A stretch of 35,958 nucleotides of DNA from an uncultured Trichormus sp. (GTDB lineage: Bacteria; Cyanobacteriota; Cyanobacteriia; Cyanobacteriales; Nostocaceae). The notes below the pieces were generated by a model. The model was not told where the DNA came from and did not search any database. It saw only the letters and a list, made by a program, of their open reading frames with translations. The position numbers were made by a program, and so were the translations under genes. The stretch covers positions 1 to 35,958 of the forward strand of contig CAKZGI010000355.1 in NCBI GenBank assembly GCA_936914905.1, read 5' to 3'. Below are positions 16,039 to 24,880 of the stretch, piece by piece; positions within the stretch are counted from its first letter, which is position 1, and each line of letters opens with the position of its first letter.

Positions 16039-16836
16039 TTATTTGCAGAAAAGCTTTGCAAAATATAATTTGGATAACTCACAAAATCCTTCTCCTTCAG
16101 CCGCAGTCGTTATGTATGCTGGTTGATGCTGCAACTGACTGGAGTATTTGCTAACATTGGCTACACCAACAGAAATTGGAAAATAACGTTGATCAAATAA
16201 ACTTTCATCATTGGGACTGTCACCAACTGTGACAATTTGCGATGCTGTATATTCTGGAAAATATTCGCGTAAAACTTGTAACAATCCCACTGCCTTATCT
16301 TGTCCTTCGGGTTTAATATGACATTGGACATTGCTGTAAGTAAATCCCCAGCCTTGTTGTTGACAAAGAACACTGAGATATTGCAGTTCATTGGCTGTCA
16401 AAGCTGCTACATCAAACGTCCAGTCAGTGATACGAAAATTATTATCAGCAGATTCCCTCAGTTGAGGAAATTCCGATTGTAATTTTTCAAACATTCTCAC
16501 TAAGTGCTGACGATGGTTAGCTAAATCAGGAATGGGTGTTAAAGCTACTGATTCTAATCTTGTAGATGGATAGAACAAAGCACCATTTTCTGCTACGGCA
16601 CCTGCAACCGGCATTAAACTATTTAGCCCATTCAGCTAACCCGCTGATCGTCCAGTTACAATCAGTACCTGTACTCCAGAGGCGGCGAAATTATCCAAAG
16701 CTTGCAATAGTGAAGATGTAAATTTTCCGTAGGTTGTTAAAGTCCCGTCCATATCTGTAGCTACGAGACAAATATTGCTCAAGTCATGAGAATGACTAAT
16801 GTGACTAGACATATAAAATGGGGATTGGGAAATCAT
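16039..16836 (-). pseudogene. HAD-family phosphatase interrupted by one amber codon
   Basis: Two open stretches in the same frame are separated only by TAG at 16636-16638. The first (from 16836) contains the HAD nucleophile motif LVATDMDGTLTTYG and motif II LIVTGRSAG. The second continues LNGLNSLMPVAGAVAENGAL and ends with motif IV VTVGDSPNDESLF. Read through, it is a 265-residue type IIB (Cof/sucrose-phosphatase-like) phosphatase. The residue at the stop is most simply Trp, since GRSAGW is what I recall for homologues, and TGG to TAG is one base change. Everything else looks intact, so the mutation is either very recent, a sequencing error, or suppressed. The initiator may be the Met at residue 9 (MSSHISHSHD). 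Confidence 0.8.
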
Positions 16837-16927
16837 GATGTAAAAAAATACTAACTATACGGTAATGTGATAATAAATAGTTAGGCATCTTAATCATATA
16901 AGACTAATATTTTTCAGTTTGCTAATC

Positions 16928-17746
16928 ATGCTTAATATCTTGTTTCTGGCCCAGTCTTCAACTTCGAGGACTAAAAAGACGATCAAAGCAGTGCCAGCTA
17001 GTGAATCTCCAATCACATATTTATTAATGTTTAGCAGTGGAGGACTACTTTTAGCCCTAATTGCTGGGATTGTGTATGGCAAAATTTTAGTGCGTAACTA
17101 TGATAAAAAAGTTAAGTTTGAAAAATTCCGGACTAGAGAATTAGAAAAAAAATTGAAGTTAGCGCTGGAAACCATTCGCAAAATGGAAACTAACCCTGAT
17201 TTAGTTCACTCACGGGACTTTAACCTCGATTATCTGCGAATGCGGATGTCAGAGGAGGTATTTCATTTTGGGGTTGTTAATCAAATTAAACTCAAGATTA
17301 AAGATAAAATTTCTCTGGCGCTGCGTCCAGGACAATCTCAACAGGGACAAGTTGGGATTGCTAGTAACGCTGGTAGACAGGTGGATGAAATTTTTGATGT
17401 TGAGTATGAAACTGGTGTTTCACCCAATATTGTTAAGCGAGTACTGTTTCGGATTCAAATTCGCTTGATGAAATTACCTACCCAAGCTACTTCTACTACT
17501 ATTAGTCAAATAATGGACTGTATAGAAACTTACCTTAGTCCTAGAGAAGATGACGATTCATGGCAGCCGACAATTCAAGGTCGGATTGTTTATATGCACT
17601 GGGATCAAAAGGCTAAACCCACTCCTCTGTTAGTGCTGGAACAATCTAATGAAGGTGTAAATGTAACCTTCCGTACTACTCGCCAACCGAATGCTACTAT
17701 ACCCCCGAATCCACCAATTCAAAAAAACAAGGCACAAGGCTCTTAA
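16928..17746 (+). CDS. Conserved cyanobacterial membrane-anchored protein, function unknown
   Basis: 272 residues from the ATG at 16928; a TTG three codons earlier is also possible. An N-terminal segment is followed by one clear membrane helix at about 31-54 (YLLMFSSGGLLLALIAGIVY), then a basic, Lys/Glu-rich helix likely to be a coiled coil (KKVKFEKFRTRELEKKLKLA, about 62-90). The remainder looks like a soluble domain with LALRPGQSQQGQVGIASNAG and a C-terminal half containing IQGRIVYMHWDQKAKPTPLL. The tail is Pro/Asn-rich. I recognise it as a type conserved in filamentous cyanobacteria but can assign no function. It converges with devA, the stop codons overlapping by 4 bp. Confidence 0.7.
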   Translation: MLNILFLAQSSTSRTKKTIKAVPASESPITYLLMFSSGGLLLALIAGIVYGKILVRNYDKKVKFEKFRTRELEKKLKLALETIRKMETNPDLVHSRDFNLDYLRMRMSEEVFHFGVVNQIKLKIKDKISLALRPGQSQQGQVGIASNAGRQVDEIFDVEYETGVSPNIVKRVLFRIQIRLMKLPTQATSTTISQIMDCIETYLSPREDDDSWQPTIQGRIVYMHWDQKAKPTPLLVLEQSNEGVNVTFRTTRQPNATIPPNPPIQKNKAQGS

Positions 17747-18471
17747 ACTCCTTCTGCTACCTTGGGACTACTAACTACATTTTGGGCATCACGAGTTAAT
17801 AAACCGTCTTCCATCTCGACGATACGATCGGCTATATCTAATATGCGGTTATCATGGGTGACTAATAAAATAGCAGTTCCTTGTTCTTTGGCCAGACGCT
17901 GCATGATTTCTACCACATCACGTCCTGATTGTTTATCTAATGCGGCGGTGGGTTCATCTGCTAGGACTAATGGAGGATGATTGACTAGGGCGCGGGCGAT
18001 CGCTATTCTTTGTTTTTGCCCACCAGATAGATTGTCTGGATAGTAGTTCATTCGTTCTGCCAAGCCAACTGATCCCAACATTGCTTCTGACTTCTTAATA
18101 GCTTCTGATTGAGAAATATTATTATTTAATTCGACTGCCATTTGCACATTTTGCCTAGCAGTTAAGAATCCTAGTAAATTGTGAGCTTGAAAAATATAAC
18201 CTATATTACGTCTGCTTTGCACTAGTTTACTTTGACTGGAGCCTGAAAGTTCTTTACCTAAAAATTTTAAACTTCCTTCCTGTACAGACCTCAATCCACC
18301 TATTAGGCTCAGTAATGTAGTTTTACCTGAACCAGATGGACCAGTCATAATCACAATTTCTCCGGCATATATTTCTAGATTAATATCAAATAAAATTTGT
18401 TTTCTAAGCGCACCTCTGCCGTAGTAATGGTTAATATTTTGAATGGCGATTACAGGTTGTGTGTTTATCAT
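17743..18471 (-). CDS. devA: DevA-type ABC transporter ATPase
   Basis: 242 residues from the ATG at 18471 (MINTQPVIAIQNINHYYGRG). An open frame extends 60 codons further upstream, but that part is repeat-derived and overlaps devC, so it is unlikely to be coding. All ABC motifs are present: Walker A GPSGSGKTTL (about 43-52), Q-loop FQAHNLL, signature NLSGGQKQR, Walker B LVLADEPTAALD and the H-loop VTHD. It belongs to the MacB/LolD-like group that powers DevBCA exporters, which in Anabaena move heterocyst glycolipids through the cell wall. It is the last gene of the devB-devC-devA operon, separated from devC by 113 bp that contain heptameric repeats. Confidence 0.9.
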   Translation of the reverse strand: MINTQPVIAIQNINHYYGRGALRKQILFDINLEIYAGEIVIMTGPSGSGKTTLLSLIGGLRSVQEGSLKFLGKELSGSSQSKLVQSRRNIGYIFQAHNLLGFLTARQNVQMAVELNNNISQSEAIKKSEAMLGSVGLAERMNYYPDNLSGGQKQRIAIARALVNHPPLVLADEPTAALDKQSGRDVVEIMQRLAKEQGTAILLVTHDNRILDIADRIVEMEDGLLTRDAQNVVSSPKVAEGV

Positions 18472-18544
18472 AAGGGTGTAAGGGTGTAGGGAGATGGGGT
18501 AGATGGGCGTGATTGGGGTGATAGGGAAATATTTTCTTCTCCTG

Positions 18545-18575
18545 AACTTCTGACTTCTGACTCCTGACTCCTGAA
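18545..18575. repeat. Heptameric short tandem repeat between devC and devA
   Basis: CTGACTTCTGACTCCTGACT-type units (CTGACTN, about four copies). Such STRRs are characteristic of heterocystous cyanobacteria. It lies in the spacer inside the operon. Confidence 0.7.
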
Positions 18576-18584
18576 TTCTTACCT

Positions 18585-19739
18585 TTAAAAAATATCTGCT
18601 GGATCGGCGGAACGTAATTTTCTCATAGCGATTATTCCAGATATAAAACACATGAAAATTGTTAATATTACCACCATGATGGCGCGTTCATAACTCATAA
18701 TAACTGGTAGAAGTGTAGCATCTCTAGCCACATGGTACATAAACAAAGCGCAAGTAAATCCAGGTATATATCCTAAAACTGCTAACATGAATGCTTCTTG
18801 AAGAATGACAGTTAATAAATAGTTTTGTGTATAACCTATGGCTTTGAGGGTAGCATATTCAGATAAATGATCTGTTACTTCTGTATACAGAATCTGATAA
18901 ACAATTACAGTTCCGACAATAAAACCCATAATTGTTCCTAATGTGAAAATGAAGCCAATGGCGGTACTACTTGCCCAGTAATTTCTTTCATAGTCAATAA
19001 ATTCTTGTTTGGTTAAAATATTGACATCTGTAGGTAAATGAGTTCGCAAATAGGCGGCGACTTGGTTGGGATCTTCTCCTGGTTTTAATTTAATTAAGCC
19101 AATATCAATTAATCCTCTTTGTCGGGTAGTAAATAACCGCAAAAAGTTGATATCGCTGGTAATGAGGTTTCCATCTGCACCAAAGGATGCACCTAAAGTA
19201 AATAATCCTGTGACTTTTATTTTTCGTCGTCTAACTTCTGCTGTTACATTTTTTCCTTGATCAAAATCAGCAGCTATTGGACCATATTCAAGTCTGGAAG
19301 AACGGTCAAATAATACTACATCAGGTAGTTTAAGTTTATCTAAATTTTCCTCAACACCAGGTAAATCAAAGACATTAAATTCAGGATTGATGCCAAAAGT
19401 GAGGATGCTGCGGGGGCGACCTGTTATGGGATTTTTCCAGCTTGTGTAGTCCAAATATATGGGATGTACTGACTGTACTGCTGGTAAATCTAAGGCTTTA
19501 TATAATCGCCGTTGGGAAAAAGGTTTCATTGCTAACACGGCATTAGATTGAGTGTTAATTAGAACAATGTCACCCTTTAAGCTGCCGTGCATTCTAACGT
19601 TGCTGTAATATAGTGCATCTCGGAAACCAAGCTGCATAAACATCAAAATATCAGCGAAAGCAATACCTGATAAAGCCACAGCTAGGCGAGTTTTTTCCCT
19701 GGTTAGTTGTAGCCAAGATAAAGGTATTTTCTGAGTCAT
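18585..19739 (-). CDS. devC: DevC-type ABC transporter permease
   Basis: 384 residues. MacB/FtsX topology: an N-terminal helix at about 20-38 (LAVALSGIAFADILMFMQLG), a large periplasmic domain to about residue 260, then three helices (around 262-288, 312-338 and 350-375). It starts MTQKIPLSWLQLTREKTRLA, the usual beginning of DevC proteins. It forms the membrane component of the exporter with DevB and DevA and starts 33 bp after devB on the same strand. The C-terminal MRKLRSADPADIF is a typical family ending. Cyanobacteria carry several devBCA paralogues, so the cargo (heterocyst glycolipid or another envelope lipid or peptide) is not settled by sequence. Confidence 0.92.
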   Translation of the reverse strand: MTQKIPLSWLQLTREKTRLAVALSGIAFADILMFMQLGFRDALYYSNVRMHGSLKGDIVLINTQSNAVLAMKPFSQRRLYKALDLPAVQSVHPIYLDYTSWKNPITGRPRSILTFGINPEFNVFDLPGVEENLDKLKLPDVVLFDRSSRLEYGPIAADFDQGKNVTAEVRRRKIKVTGLFTLGASFGADGNLITSDINFLRLFTTRQRGLIDIGLIKLKPGEDPNQVAAYLRTHLPTDVNILTKQEFIDYERNYWASSTAIGFIFTLGTIMGFIVGTVIVYQILYTEVTDHLSEYATLKAIGYTQNYLLTVILQEAFMLAVLGYIPGFTCALFMYHVARDATLLPVIMSYERAIMVVILTIFMCFISGIIAMRKLRSADPADIF

Positions 19740-19772
19740 TTGCTATGAAATATTGCAGTATCACTTCTTTGA

Positions 19773-21212
19773 CTACTGTTTATGAGGAAGTTCATCAGTA
19801 TTAATTTCTACCATAACTTTGGCATTTGTTAAACCGGAAACTCGCTGACTATAATTTGAGGGGAGAGCAATTTTTACTTCGACTACTCTGGCATCAATAT
19901 CTGCGGCTGGATCGTTATTTAACACATCTTTTTTGCCGATTTTCCTGCCAATTTCGGTGATAGTTCCTTTTAATTGGTCGTTAAATGCGCCGTTATCACT
20001 GGTGATAGTCGCCCGTTGACCAACACGGATTTTACCAATACTATCTTCAGGAATTTCTGCAACTACAAACATCTGATCAGTTTGTCCAATTTCAGCAATG
20101 CCATTTGTACTCATGACTTCCCCTGATTTGGTGTGAACTTTTAAAATTTCACCGGGGGTTGGTGCTTTGACGTAACTTAATTGCAGTTCTGCTTGGGCTT
20201 TTCTGATCACTGCGATCGCATTAGTAACTTGGGCTTGTGCTATTTGTTCATCAGTGGGACGAACATCAAGCAGTCTGCTCAATCTGGCTCTTTCTTCGTC
20301 TATTTGCTTTTGCAAAGTGGCTACAGTTTTATCGCGGGTAGCTGTGGCTTCGATTAGTTGCTGTTCTAAGGTGGCGATCATTTGAATTTCGGTAGCTCTG
20401 GCTTGTGCTATTTGTTGTTGTAATGTTCCCAGTGCTTGTCTCAAACTGGCTTGAGTTTCACGCAGTTGCTGATTAGCTGTAGCCGCACGCAAACGCCTTT
20501 TGTCTCTTTCTTGCTGAGAAATAGCACCTTCTCGGTATAAAAACTCATAGCGTCCGGCATCAACTTGAGCGTCACGCTGTTCAGCTTGTACTTTGGAAAT
20601 GGTCGCTCTTAAACCGTCTTTTTGCCCTCTGAGTTCAGCTTCTAGACGTTTGATACCGGCTTGTTGAGCAACTTTTTCACCACTTAACTCGGCTGCTATG
20701 CGGGAAATGCTCGCTTGTTGAGCTTCTCTTTCCCCATTTAACTGTGCTTGCAAACGAGCAATGATGGCTGCTTGAGCCTGAATATCTCTTGGTGAAGCAG
20801 CTCTTATTTGGCCTAAATTTGCACGAGATTCTTGCAGTTTGGCTTTTGCTTCTTCGACTGCGGCCATGTTGCTATCACGGCTGTCTAAAATAGCAATGAC
20901 TTGACCTTGCTGCACTCGTTGTCCTTCTCTGACTAAGAGTTGCTGCACTCGTGAACCTGCTGAGAGTCCTGAGTTGGGGGCAGCAATTTTAATCACTTCT
21001 CCTCGCGGTTCTAATCTTCCTATAGCACTGATGCTTCTAGGAGTTGGTGTCATGGATACGGAGGAAGTTAGTTTTTTTAATTGTTCAATTTTCGCTGTAG
21101 CTAGGTATCCAGCTGCGATCGCTACAGGCACGGCTACAGCAATTTTTAACCAAACTTTAGATTTTTCTAGTGTCTGTCCTGTTAACTTTGGCTTCTCACT
21201 CACCCTTGACAT
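19773..21212 (-). CDS. devB: DevB-type membrane fusion protein
   Basis: 479 residues. One N-terminal membrane helix (about 24-41, IAVAVPVAIAAGYLATAK) is followed by a lipoyl half-motif (LLVREGQRVQQGQVIAILDS), about 210 residues of alpha-helical coiled-coil hairpin rich in Gln, Ala and Arg, the second lipoyl half (SYVKAPTPGEILKVHTKSGE) and a beta-barrel part. It is the periplasmic adaptor of the DevBCA exporter and should connect DevC to a TolC-like outer-membrane channel. It is the first gene of the operon; upstream is a 935-bp gene-free region, so the promoter should lie there. I did not find a convincing NtcA box (GTA-N8-TAC) close to the start. Confidence 0.92.
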   Translation of the reverse strand: MSRVSEKPKLTGQTLEKSKVWLKIAVAVPVAIAAGYLATAKIEQLKKLTSSVSMTPTPRSISAIGRLEPRGEVIKIAAPNSGLSAGSRVQQLLVREGQRVQQGQVIAILDSRDSNMAAVEEAKAKLQESRANLGQIRAASPRDIQAQAAIIARLQAQLNGEREAQQASISRIAAELSGEKVAQQAGIKRLEAELRGQKDGLRATISKVQAEQRDAQVDAGRYEFLYREGAISQQERDKRRLRAATANQQLRETQASLRQALGTLQQQIAQARATEIQMIATLEQQLIEATATRDKTVATLQKQIDEERARLSRLLDVRPTDEQIAQAQVTNAIAVIRKAQAELQLSYVKAPTPGEILKVHTKSGEVMSTNGIAEIGQTDQMFVVAEIPEDSIGKIRVGQRATITSDNGAFNDQLKGTITEIGRKIGKKDVLNNDPAADIDARVVEVKIALPSNYSQRVSGLTNAKVMVEINTDELPHKQ

Positions 21213-21373
21213 GGTATATTACCTATCTCCTATCTGATTTGTGCTGATGGAAGTAAAAAAGCAAATTAGCCTCAGTTGAAAAAAAATCAAACAATTTTAA
21301 ATTTTAGATTTCCTTTAGTCAAGGGTTATGTAGCTTGCTTCTTTGCAGGATGACCAAACAAGCTAAATCCCAG

Positions 21374-21396
21374 ATCTAAAATCTAAAATCTAAAAT
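21374..21396. repeat. Heptameric tandem repeat (ATCTAAA)3
   Basis: Three perfect ATCTAAA units plus two further bases, a typical cyanobacterial STRR, upstream of devB. Confidence 0.8.
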
Positions 21397-21500
21397 TCGC
21401 ACAGTCAAATTATCAGTTCCAGAACTTAACTGAACAGTTTTGACTTGGTATAAATTTGGTAGATATAATAATGCAGTGATATTCTCGGCAGTAAACAATC

Positions 21501-21623
21501 AGGACTTACGTAACTAGCATATTAGTATGGTGCTTCAGACCTATAAATTGGTTAGTATCAACAGATTTTTGACATCTGACTGACACTACAAGAGACATTA
21601 AGTATGACACCTGCGTAAGTCCT
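21501..21623. mobile_element. 123-bp MITE-like element
   Basis: AGGACTTACG (21501-21510) and its complement CGTAAGTCCT (21614-21623) form terminal inverted repeats. AACAAT occurs directly on both sides (21494-21499 and 21624-21629), with one extra C between the left copy and the repeat; this looks like a target duplication. There is no coding capacity. Confidence 0.65.
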
Positions 21624-21786
21624 AACAATGCTATTACCAATATCAGTTATTACTTATCATTCTGTGAACTGTTCCCGATTTGTTGATTCGATAATTGAAT
21701 GTAGGTAAATACGCCAAAAAATCTAAAATCCTCAATTTAAAATCTGAAATTGGCACGGTTAAAAACAAACAGAAATATATCTATTT

Positions 21787-21854
21787 GTCATCCTATAACA
21801 GGATTTCAGCTTGGACCCACGGATAAAATCGGGGGCTTGTACCATCAAGAAATT
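21787..21854. repeat. 68-bp dispersed repeat, copy B
   Basis: Begins GTCATCCTATAACAGGATTT and ends GCTTGTACCATCAAGAAATT. It aligns end to end without gaps with copy A at 15143-15210. Confidence 0.6.
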
Positions 21855-22147
21855 GATGATTAATTAGAGCACTTTTAACATCACAGTTTACCTAACCTGA
21901 TTGTTAACTGGATTGTTACTGCGTATTGCAGTTAAATCAAGTGAAGAATTTAATGACAAAGCTGTGCAACCAGAGGCTTTTATTGCTGACGGCTAACCGC
22001 TGATTGCTGAATACTAACGTTTTTAGACTCCATGAGACTTCGGTTAAATGAATTCTACATTCATCAGTTGCACGAAAACGTAACGGAACTTACAGATAGA
22101 GAGATGAGGACATGGGAAATGTGAGGAGATGGAAATATGATTTATGA

Positions 22148-22885
22148 TTATTGTGGCAAGTCAAATAATACAGTGGTCATGTAATTTTCTGCCCAATCTG
22201 TACCAAAAGCTTTTTCTAAAACTCGACGGGTTTTATCATTTTGTTGCTGTTTCGTACAATAATTTTTCTGCCCAGCGATAATCTGATCTACTTTTTCTGG
22301 TGCTACAGGACTAGATGCGATCGCTTGAGTACAATGAATATCTAAAAAGTCTTTTACACGCTGGAGAAACATTGATTCTTCCTCAACAGAGGCAGGACGA
22401 ACAAAGATACAAAAATCAGAAAATATCTTTCCCCATTCTGGTAATTCACGGGGTTGGGAGAATTCAAAATTGGTTAAATTACTCAGATCAGAATTATAAC
22501 TATCTGGTAAAACACGTTCTAAGTTTACAGGAGAAAGGTCAGCAATAGCAGCACTAATTTGACCTCTACCTCCAACTAAATCGCAACCAAACATGGGAAT
22601 GTCATATTCTGGACAGGGAAACATCACGCAATGCAAAATATCTAAGATATTTCCCACTCTCGCTAGTTCCAAGTGCATTTTGCGGAAATGTGGTGTTTGA
22701 TAACAGCGGTTTTCTATAATCAGTTTTTCCCCTTCTAGTCTACCTTCTACATATCCCAATTCCGCTGGTAAATGATAGGTTGATAAGTCTAGGTGTTGAT
22801 GCCAAACTGATTCTATACAATCAGCTAGTTGACGAATCAGGGGATGTTGTTCTTCACGGAGAGAGGGGGTAGAAGTGGAAGACAT
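22148..22885 (-). CDS. pcyA: Phycocyanobilin:ferredoxin oxidoreductase
   Basis: 245 residues, the usual PcyA length. It reduces biliverdin IX-alpha by four electrons from ferredoxin to phycocyanobilin, the chromophore of phycobilisomes and phytochromes. The catalytic residues are visible as Glu73 in HLELARVGN, His85 in DILHCVMFP and Asp102 in FGCDLVGG, each three positions earlier than the well-known Glu76, His88 and Asp105 of the Synechocystis enzyme. The N-terminus is Ser/Thr-rich and matches related proteins from LREEQHPLI on. It stands alone on the minus strand with repeat-rich DNA downstream. Nothing suggests damage. Confidence 0.96.
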   Translation of the reverse strand: MSSTSTPSLREEQHPLIRQLADCIESVWHQHLDLSTYHLPAELGYVEGRLEGEKLIIENRCYQTPHFRKMHLELARVGNILDILHCVMFPCPEYDIPMFGCDLVGGRGQISAAIADLSPVNLERVLPDSYNSDLSNLTNFEFSQPRELPEWGKIFSDFCIFVRPASVEEESMFLQRVKDFLDIHCTQAIASSPVAPEKVDQIIAGQKNYCTKQQQNDKTRRVLEKAFGTDWAENYMTTVLFDLPQ

Positions 22886-23069
22886 ATTATTTGAACCATG
22901 TAATTTAGTGTCTAGTTTACAATTAGTAAGTACATTCTGTTATATTGAGAAATATAAACACACAACTATACTTTAGTTTGATAATTTTTGGTTAACTGAA
23001 TTGGCAATAGAAACAAATTTATGTAACAAGATTTACGCAAAAACAACAAAAATAGCAAAAAAATGAAAT

Positions 23070-23381
23070 ATGAGCTATGACAGAACCCTTAAATACTTAA
23101 TTGAAGATTATTCTCAAGCTATTGTTCAATGGTTACTTAATATTATACAAGAATCTGTCGTGTATCAAAAAATCATTCGAGAAGGTTTGGAACAGGGAAG
23201 ACGTTCTGAAGTTAAATTAATTATGCGTCTACTTCAGCGTCGTTTGGGAAAAATAGGTATTGAAATTCAAAATCAAATTCAAGATTTATCTTTTACACAG
23301 TTAGAAGATTTAGGCGAAGCTTTATTAGATTTTCAAACTGAAGCTGACTTAATTAATTGGTTGAGTGAGCATTTTCATTGA
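23070..23381 (+). CDS. Internally deleted Rpn/DUF4351-type protein
   Basis: 103 residues. The first 16 residues (MSYDRTLKYLIEDYSQAIVQ) resemble the start of the Rpn/YhgA-like PD-(D/E)XK nuclease family common in cyanobacteria. The C-terminal half (EGLEQGRRSEVKLIMRLLQR through LEDLGEALLDFQTEADLINW) matches the DUF4351 tail of these proteins. Full-length relatives have about 250-300 residues, so most of the nuclease core is missing. The frame stays open across the join, so it may still be translated, but a nuclease function is very unlikely. It is probably a remnant. It is flanked by pcyA (divergent) and maf (convergent). Confidence 0.65.
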   Translation: MSYDRTLKYLIEDYSQAIVQWLLNIIQESVVYQKIIREGLEQGRRSEVKLIMRLLQRRLGKIGIEIQNQIQDLSFTQLEDLGEALLDFQTEADLINWLSEHFH

Positions 23382-23415
23382 AAAAGTAATCTTTTCTCAA
23401 AACCAACAATAATCA

Positions 23416-24009
23416 CTATTGCCAAAAATCAACTACCTCATACCCAAATTCAGCTAACATCTGCCGTAGTAGGGGTAAACTCAACCCAATTACATTACTG
23501 TGACAACCTTCGATTTTTTCAACAAATAAACTACCAAAGCCTTCTAAAGCAAAAGCTCCAGCACATTTAAGAGGTTCATCTGTGGCTACATAAGCTTGAA
23601 TTGCGCGATCACTCATCGTCCCAAAATAAACCCTAGTAACTTGGCACTTGACAATAGCATAACCTTGTGAAGTGTCAATCAAAACATGACCAGTGTACAA
23701 GTCACCAAAATTACCTTGCATTAACTTCCACCGGCCGATCGCCTCCTCTGCATCCCCAGGTTTACCATAAACCTCACCATCAATAGCCAAAACCGAATCA
23801 CAACCCATAACCAAAGCCGATGGAAATTGTGAAACCACAGTTTCTGCTTTACGCTGAGCCAGCGTTTTTACCAATTCGCCTGGTTCAGTCAGTTGTATTT
23901 GCGACTCATCAAAATCACTAGGGCAAATTATCGGTTCAATACCGACAGTTTGCAACAAGCGACGACGGGCAGGAGAAGCAGAAGCGAGTATAAATTGAGG
24001 AATGGTCAT
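23416..24009 (-). CDS. maf: Maf-like nucleoside triphosphate pyrophosphatase
   Basis: 197 residues from the ATG at 24009 ([20 protein letters not shown]); the frame extends eight codons upstream (MNSLKALT) but the family starts just before FILASASP. Motifs: [10 protein letters not shown] (substrate loop), [38 protein letters not shown] with the catalytic Asp, and [28 protein letters not shown]. Maf proteins hydrolyse non-canonical or methylated nucleotides (dTTP/UTP or m7GTP types) and are tied to cell-division arrest. Here the segment around WKLMQGN rather than a typical WRxMRGR leaves the substrate subtype open. It is convergent with the DUF4351 remnant. Confidence 0.93.
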   Translation of the reverse strand: MTIPQFILASASPARRRLLQTVGIEPIICPSDFDESQIQLTEPGELVKTLAQRKAETVVSQFPSALVMGCDSVLAIDGEVYGKPGDAEEAIGRWKLMQGNFGDLYTGHVLIDTSQGYAIVKCQVTRVYFGTMSDRAIQAYVATDEPLKCAGAFALEGFGSLFVEKIEGCHSNVIGLSLPLLRQMLAEFGYEVVDFWQ

Positions 24010-24077
24010 AGTCAACGCCTTCAGGGAATTCAAAATAGTGCTTACACCAGGCTACGCCAACAAAATTCAAAATTGAA

Positions 24078-24110
24078 GACCCCACGAATAAATCCAGGGG
24101 CTTGTATCCT
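24078..24110. repeat. Partial copy C of the 68-bp dispersed repeat
   Basis: GACCCCACGAATAAATCCAG followed by GGGCTTGTATCCTGATTG corresponds to the middle of copies A and B. It lies between maf and psbP, next to short tandem repeats (24160-24200). Confidence 0.5.
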
Positions 24111-24202
24111 GATTGTTTTTGGTCAAGAATATAGGTAATTTGTAATTGCTCACTAGAAGAACTCTATTCCCAGTCCCCATTACCCATTCCCAAATCACCT
24201 CA

Positions 24203-24748
24203 TTAATAAACCGTAAAAGAATTTACAAGTTCATCAATTGTGCGTTGAAGTTTTTTCCAACGCTTTTCTGGTACTGAAGCATTAAAAGTAAAAAGCTTAC
24301 CACGACTCACAGCTATACTAGATGCATTGTGGCGTTTTTGCTGATTGGCGAGAGTTATCTCATACTCTAGAAGGTAGTAAGTTTTACCATCAACTTCTTT
24401 TTGACCAACATTGATTAATTCAGCTGAACGGCCAGAATCTACAGGAGCAAGAGCAGATTTACCTAATTTATATCCTACTTCTGTCGGTGTCCCTAGTTCT
24501 GTCAAAGTTCTACCGTCAGGAACAGGACTAATCACCACAGAGACATTTTCTGATACCTCAATTAAATCATGAAATACCACATCGGGACCGTTGGCAACTT
24601 TAACTTGCAACCAACCATTAGGATATAAAAACTGATAACCATCAGCACTATCTATAAAGCTTTTAAGTCCAGAAGCAGTAGCTACACCAGGGTTACTCAG
24701 GCTGATACTGAACACCAAGACCAAGATTAACGCAATTCGTTTCCACAT
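24203..24748 (-). CDS. psbP: Photosystem II PsbP family protein
   Basis: 181 residues from the ATG at 24748 (MWKRIALILVLVFSISLSNP); a 17-residue upstream extension lacks the signal-like start. The hydrophobic N-terminus to ATASG is a signal peptide directing it to the thylakoid lumen; no lipobox Cys is present, unlike the lipid-anchored CyanoP of Synechocystis. The PsbP fold is recognised by GYQFLYPNGWLQVKVANGPD, VVFHDLIEVSENVSVVISPV and the C-terminal FNASVPEKRWKKLQRTIDEL. PsbP proteins assist assembly or stability of the photosystem II oxygen-evolving side. The gene stands alone on the minus strand between maf and an antitoxin gene. Confidence 0.92.
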   Translation of the reverse strand: MWKRIALILVLVFSISLSNPGVATASGLKSFIDSADGYQFLYPNGWLQVKVANGPDVVFHDLIEVSENVSVVISPVPDGRTLTELGTPTEVGYKLGKSALAPVDSGRSAELINVGQKEVDGKTYYLLEYEITLANQQKRHNASSIAVSRGKLFTFNASVPEKRWKKLQRTIDELVNSFTVY

Positions 24749-24880
24749 TTGACAAAAGTCCTTTGGGTTGGAAGCAATATATGACAAGGATGATTGCAAG
24801 TTTTTATTCTCCCATTAATAGGTACGCTTTGGGGGTAAATTTCACGCAGAAGTGCAGAGGTACGGAGAATGAGAGAAGGT

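Larger units (their letters stand above)
21213..22147. other. 935-bp repeat-rich intergenic region
   Basis: No gene seen. From left to right it holds (ATCTAAA)3 at 21374-21396, a MITE-like element at 21501-21623, AT-rich TCTAAAATCCTCAATTTAAA-type sequence at about 21720, and copy B of the 68-bp dispersed repeat at 21787-21854. Promoters for devB (minus strand) should lie in the left part. Convergent gene pcyA ends at its right edge. Confidence 0.6.

Noticed and set aside
18472-18651. N-terminal extension of devA
   Set aside because: The added residues come from heptameric repeats and the overlap with devC; the family begins at MINTQPVIAI-like sequence.
21213-21500. NtcA box upstream of devB
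   Set aside because: GTA-N8-TAC was searched for by eye and only poor partial matches (GTATAAATTTGGTAG) were seen.
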